DNA of 64,000 nt, taken from positions 48,008,394 through 48,072,393 of the forward strand of contig CM074181.1 of NCBI GenBank assembly GCA_037179385.1, given 5' to 3'. The translations under genes and the position numbers were made by a program. Shown piece by piece: positions 61,945 to 64,000 of this stretch. The notes under the pieces are model-generated. The model worked only from the letters and a program-made list of their open reading frames with translations. It was not told where the DNA came from and ran no database searches. Position 1 is the stretch's first letter, and each line of letters starts with the position of its first letter. This stretch comes from Holothuria scabra (lineage: Eukaryota > Echinodermata > Holothuroidea > Aspidochirotida > Holothuriidae).

Positions 61945-63440
61945 CGTTCCAATGAAGTCAATTCTCACCTTTCACCCCATTGAAGAGTGCCTATAAGCTC
62001 ACTCTTTTGTTAATTAAGAGACTAGTGTATTTTATCATATACTACCCAACTCGTCTGTTTTAAAACTAGAGTCAACAAGCCATGGTTGTCTGTGTGATTG
62101 AGAATAAAACTTACAACTTAAGGGGGAAAATGAAATATTTTCTGGGAGCTCCCCCTTCTCCGAGTAGCATGCGTTTCTTTTAATTACGTGGGCCCCAACT
62201 TTCATTTATATAAATACCAGTCGTAACAGAAGTTAAGTGAATGCCAGAGCACGAAAAGTACGCAAAATGCAAATAGTTACTTAGAATCCGTCAACTGTTA
62301 TCCATGAAAGAGAAAATGCATGCCTGAAGTTATATTGCAAGTTTGCAATGTACATTTCGAAAGTTCATTTTATTTGACTGAATGTCTGTAATGAAACCCC
62401 TAATTACTGTCCGTAAATCATTATGAACTTACGACCTACACGAGTCAGTCAACAAAGGCGATAAGCATCAATATGAGTAGACGCCCTGCTGGAAACTCAG
62501 AGATGTGCGTAGGATATATTTTTCTGTCAGTGTGTCCAGAAGGTCAGTGATGATACAAAATTTTGCCGGAAGAATAATTTGCCAATCAACTCACAAACAA
62601 GACAATTAGCTGATAATTGATCTCAAGAGTGATTCATTGTTTCATCGGATATCTCAAATTAAGTGAGAGGTGACGTGCCTTCAACACACTAAAGGGTCTA
62701 TCGTCAGGACAATATTGTCTACCAAAGAAAATCGGACAAAGAGAAAATTTCATATTCCCCTTTTCCATTATAACAAGTGCACATGACTTGCTTGAGTCGG
62801 TTGCTAATATGACAAAGCATCCTAATTGTATTCAATTGTATCCTTGAAAAATGCTTCATAATATAACATAAAATAATCGTCCCATGGAGGTGTGGTTATT
62901 TACTAGCCCCTCCCCTACTTAATATTGAACATTGATATTTGATAAAATCGATCGTAAAGAAATACTTCAATCAACGCTCATGAGTTTAAATTAACCGCTG
63001 ACGTTTATGTGTCCATGTTCTCATTCCGCACTATATGTTTCCAGTGGTAGCTCTGAGTTAGCTTTGGTTGTAAATCAGTTGCTTCTTGGGACTTAAGTCA
63101 AAAGGTGAGCATCGTGAGACACTTGCGAACCCCACAAATACGAGACATCTATTTTCATTTGTTTCGTAGGTACTTCTTAGGTTAAAATTTTACCTACGAA
63201 CCCGGTATGCCTTTTCCATCTGTCGCTTGAAATCACACACGTTGATGGTGACACACTACCAACCTTTTCTTCAATAAATTGCAAACTTACGTGAATGCAT
63301 TAAAAGAGGGAACATGAAAGGAAAACCTTGACTGATATTTTTCGATCACCGGCAAACTTCATCAGATAGAGTTACTCCAGAAACCAATAAGCGCAGTCCG
63401 GTAATTCGTTGCCTTATTGAATCGTAGAACTCAGAACATA
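61945..63440. other. Intergenic, no supported gene
   Basis: AT-rich sequence without splice-bounded exons or paired repeats that I could recognise. Confidence 0.5.
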
Positions 63441-63450
63441 ATAATGTATC

Positions 63451-63722
63451 CATGGGCGTCCGCAGAAAAAAATCGGGGGTGGGGGGGGGGGGGGGCAAAA
63501 TCTCCGAGTCACCATGAATTGACACGAAGCGTGCGAAAACTTCGTCCCGAAATGCCTCCCAGATCGCTGGAAATGACATTTTTAAAGCCTATTTTTCGTA
63601 TAGAAACTTGGAAAACACGTTTTGCTCGGGTTTTCTTTGATTTTTATACGTTTTTCAATTTTTTTTTTTATTTTCCGGGGCGGGGGAAAGTGCCCCCTTG
63701 CCAGTGCCTGCCGACGCCCATG
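63451..63722. mobile_element. hAT-type MITE with perfect 8-bp target duplication
   Basis: A 272-bp element with ends CATGGGCGTCCGCAG and, from the right in reverse complement, CATGGGCGTCGGCAG (one mismatch in 15). It is flanked by AATGTATC at 63443-63450 and 63723-63730. The interior has a 14-base G-run and segments (CGCTGGAAATGACATTTTTA) resembling the repeat cluster at 49.4-50.7 kb. Confidence 0.88.
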
Positions 63723-64000
63723 AATGTATCGCACTACAACCTTAATCTAAGACTTTCCTCCTGAAAATATGGTGTCGATTTTACTTTCAGTTGTCGAAGG
63801 TTGTGAGCTTAAGACTAAGGAGGCAGTTAAAAGGAAGTTATCGCGCAAACCACTTGCAAGAATCTTTTGATGTTAGGAATAAGGAGGAATGATTTTTCAA
63901 CTTTCTCTGGTAACTCAAACTTTGAAACATTTGTTATAAGTTAGGGAACACTTTGTTTAGGGAGTTGTTTCTTTGGACGATTTGGTGAATGCAGGGAGTC

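Overview
This is eukaryotic, metazoan DNA: AT-rich, gene-poor, with GT-AG introns, AATAAA signals, an intronless membrane transporter, two small modular secreted-protein genes and a dense load of transposable elements. Frequent TAGGCCTA-type words, GIY-YIG Penelope-like retroelements and abundant short hAT, piggyBac and Harbinger-like elements fit a marine invertebrate, possibly an echinoderm. The phylum is inference; no sequence here proves it.

Layout. 0.5-2.2 kb (+): TATA box, intronless SLC35G/EamA-type transporter and poly(A) signal. 2.2-14.8 kb: intergenic, with a tandem duplication, a Harbinger-like element and a piggyBac MITE. 14.9-34.0 kb (-): gene A, modelled as a leader exon (33964-34015), a fibronectin III exon (19316-19600) and an acidic terminal exon (14875-15065). 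All three junctions are phase 1. Its large intron holds a repeat island at 21.7-33 kb: two degenerate Penelope-like composites, ten long (TA)n tracts, TA-flanked MITEs, and two tRNA-derived repeat families in tandem and inverted arrays. 34-48.6 kb: intergenic, with several TIR elements. 48.6-59.1 kb (-): gene B, with a leader exon, a four-cysteine exon and a Kazal plus acidic-tail exon, again all phase 1. 59.2-64 kb: intergenic, with more MITEs, one of them hAT-like with a perfect 8-bp target duplication.

How the parts relate. Genes A and B share a leader-exon design: an acceptor AG directly before ATG-AGR, a hydrophobic leader ending Val-Glu-Gly, and a phase-1 donor. This suggests secreted proteins assembled by exon shuffling. 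The repeat island is the most unusual part. One Penelope-like copy has a sequence matching every conserved hammerhead-ribozyme core position just upstream of its reading frame, and a second hammerhead-like fragment forms a head-to-head hairpin. Nearly every element boundary in the island coincides with a (TA)n tract.
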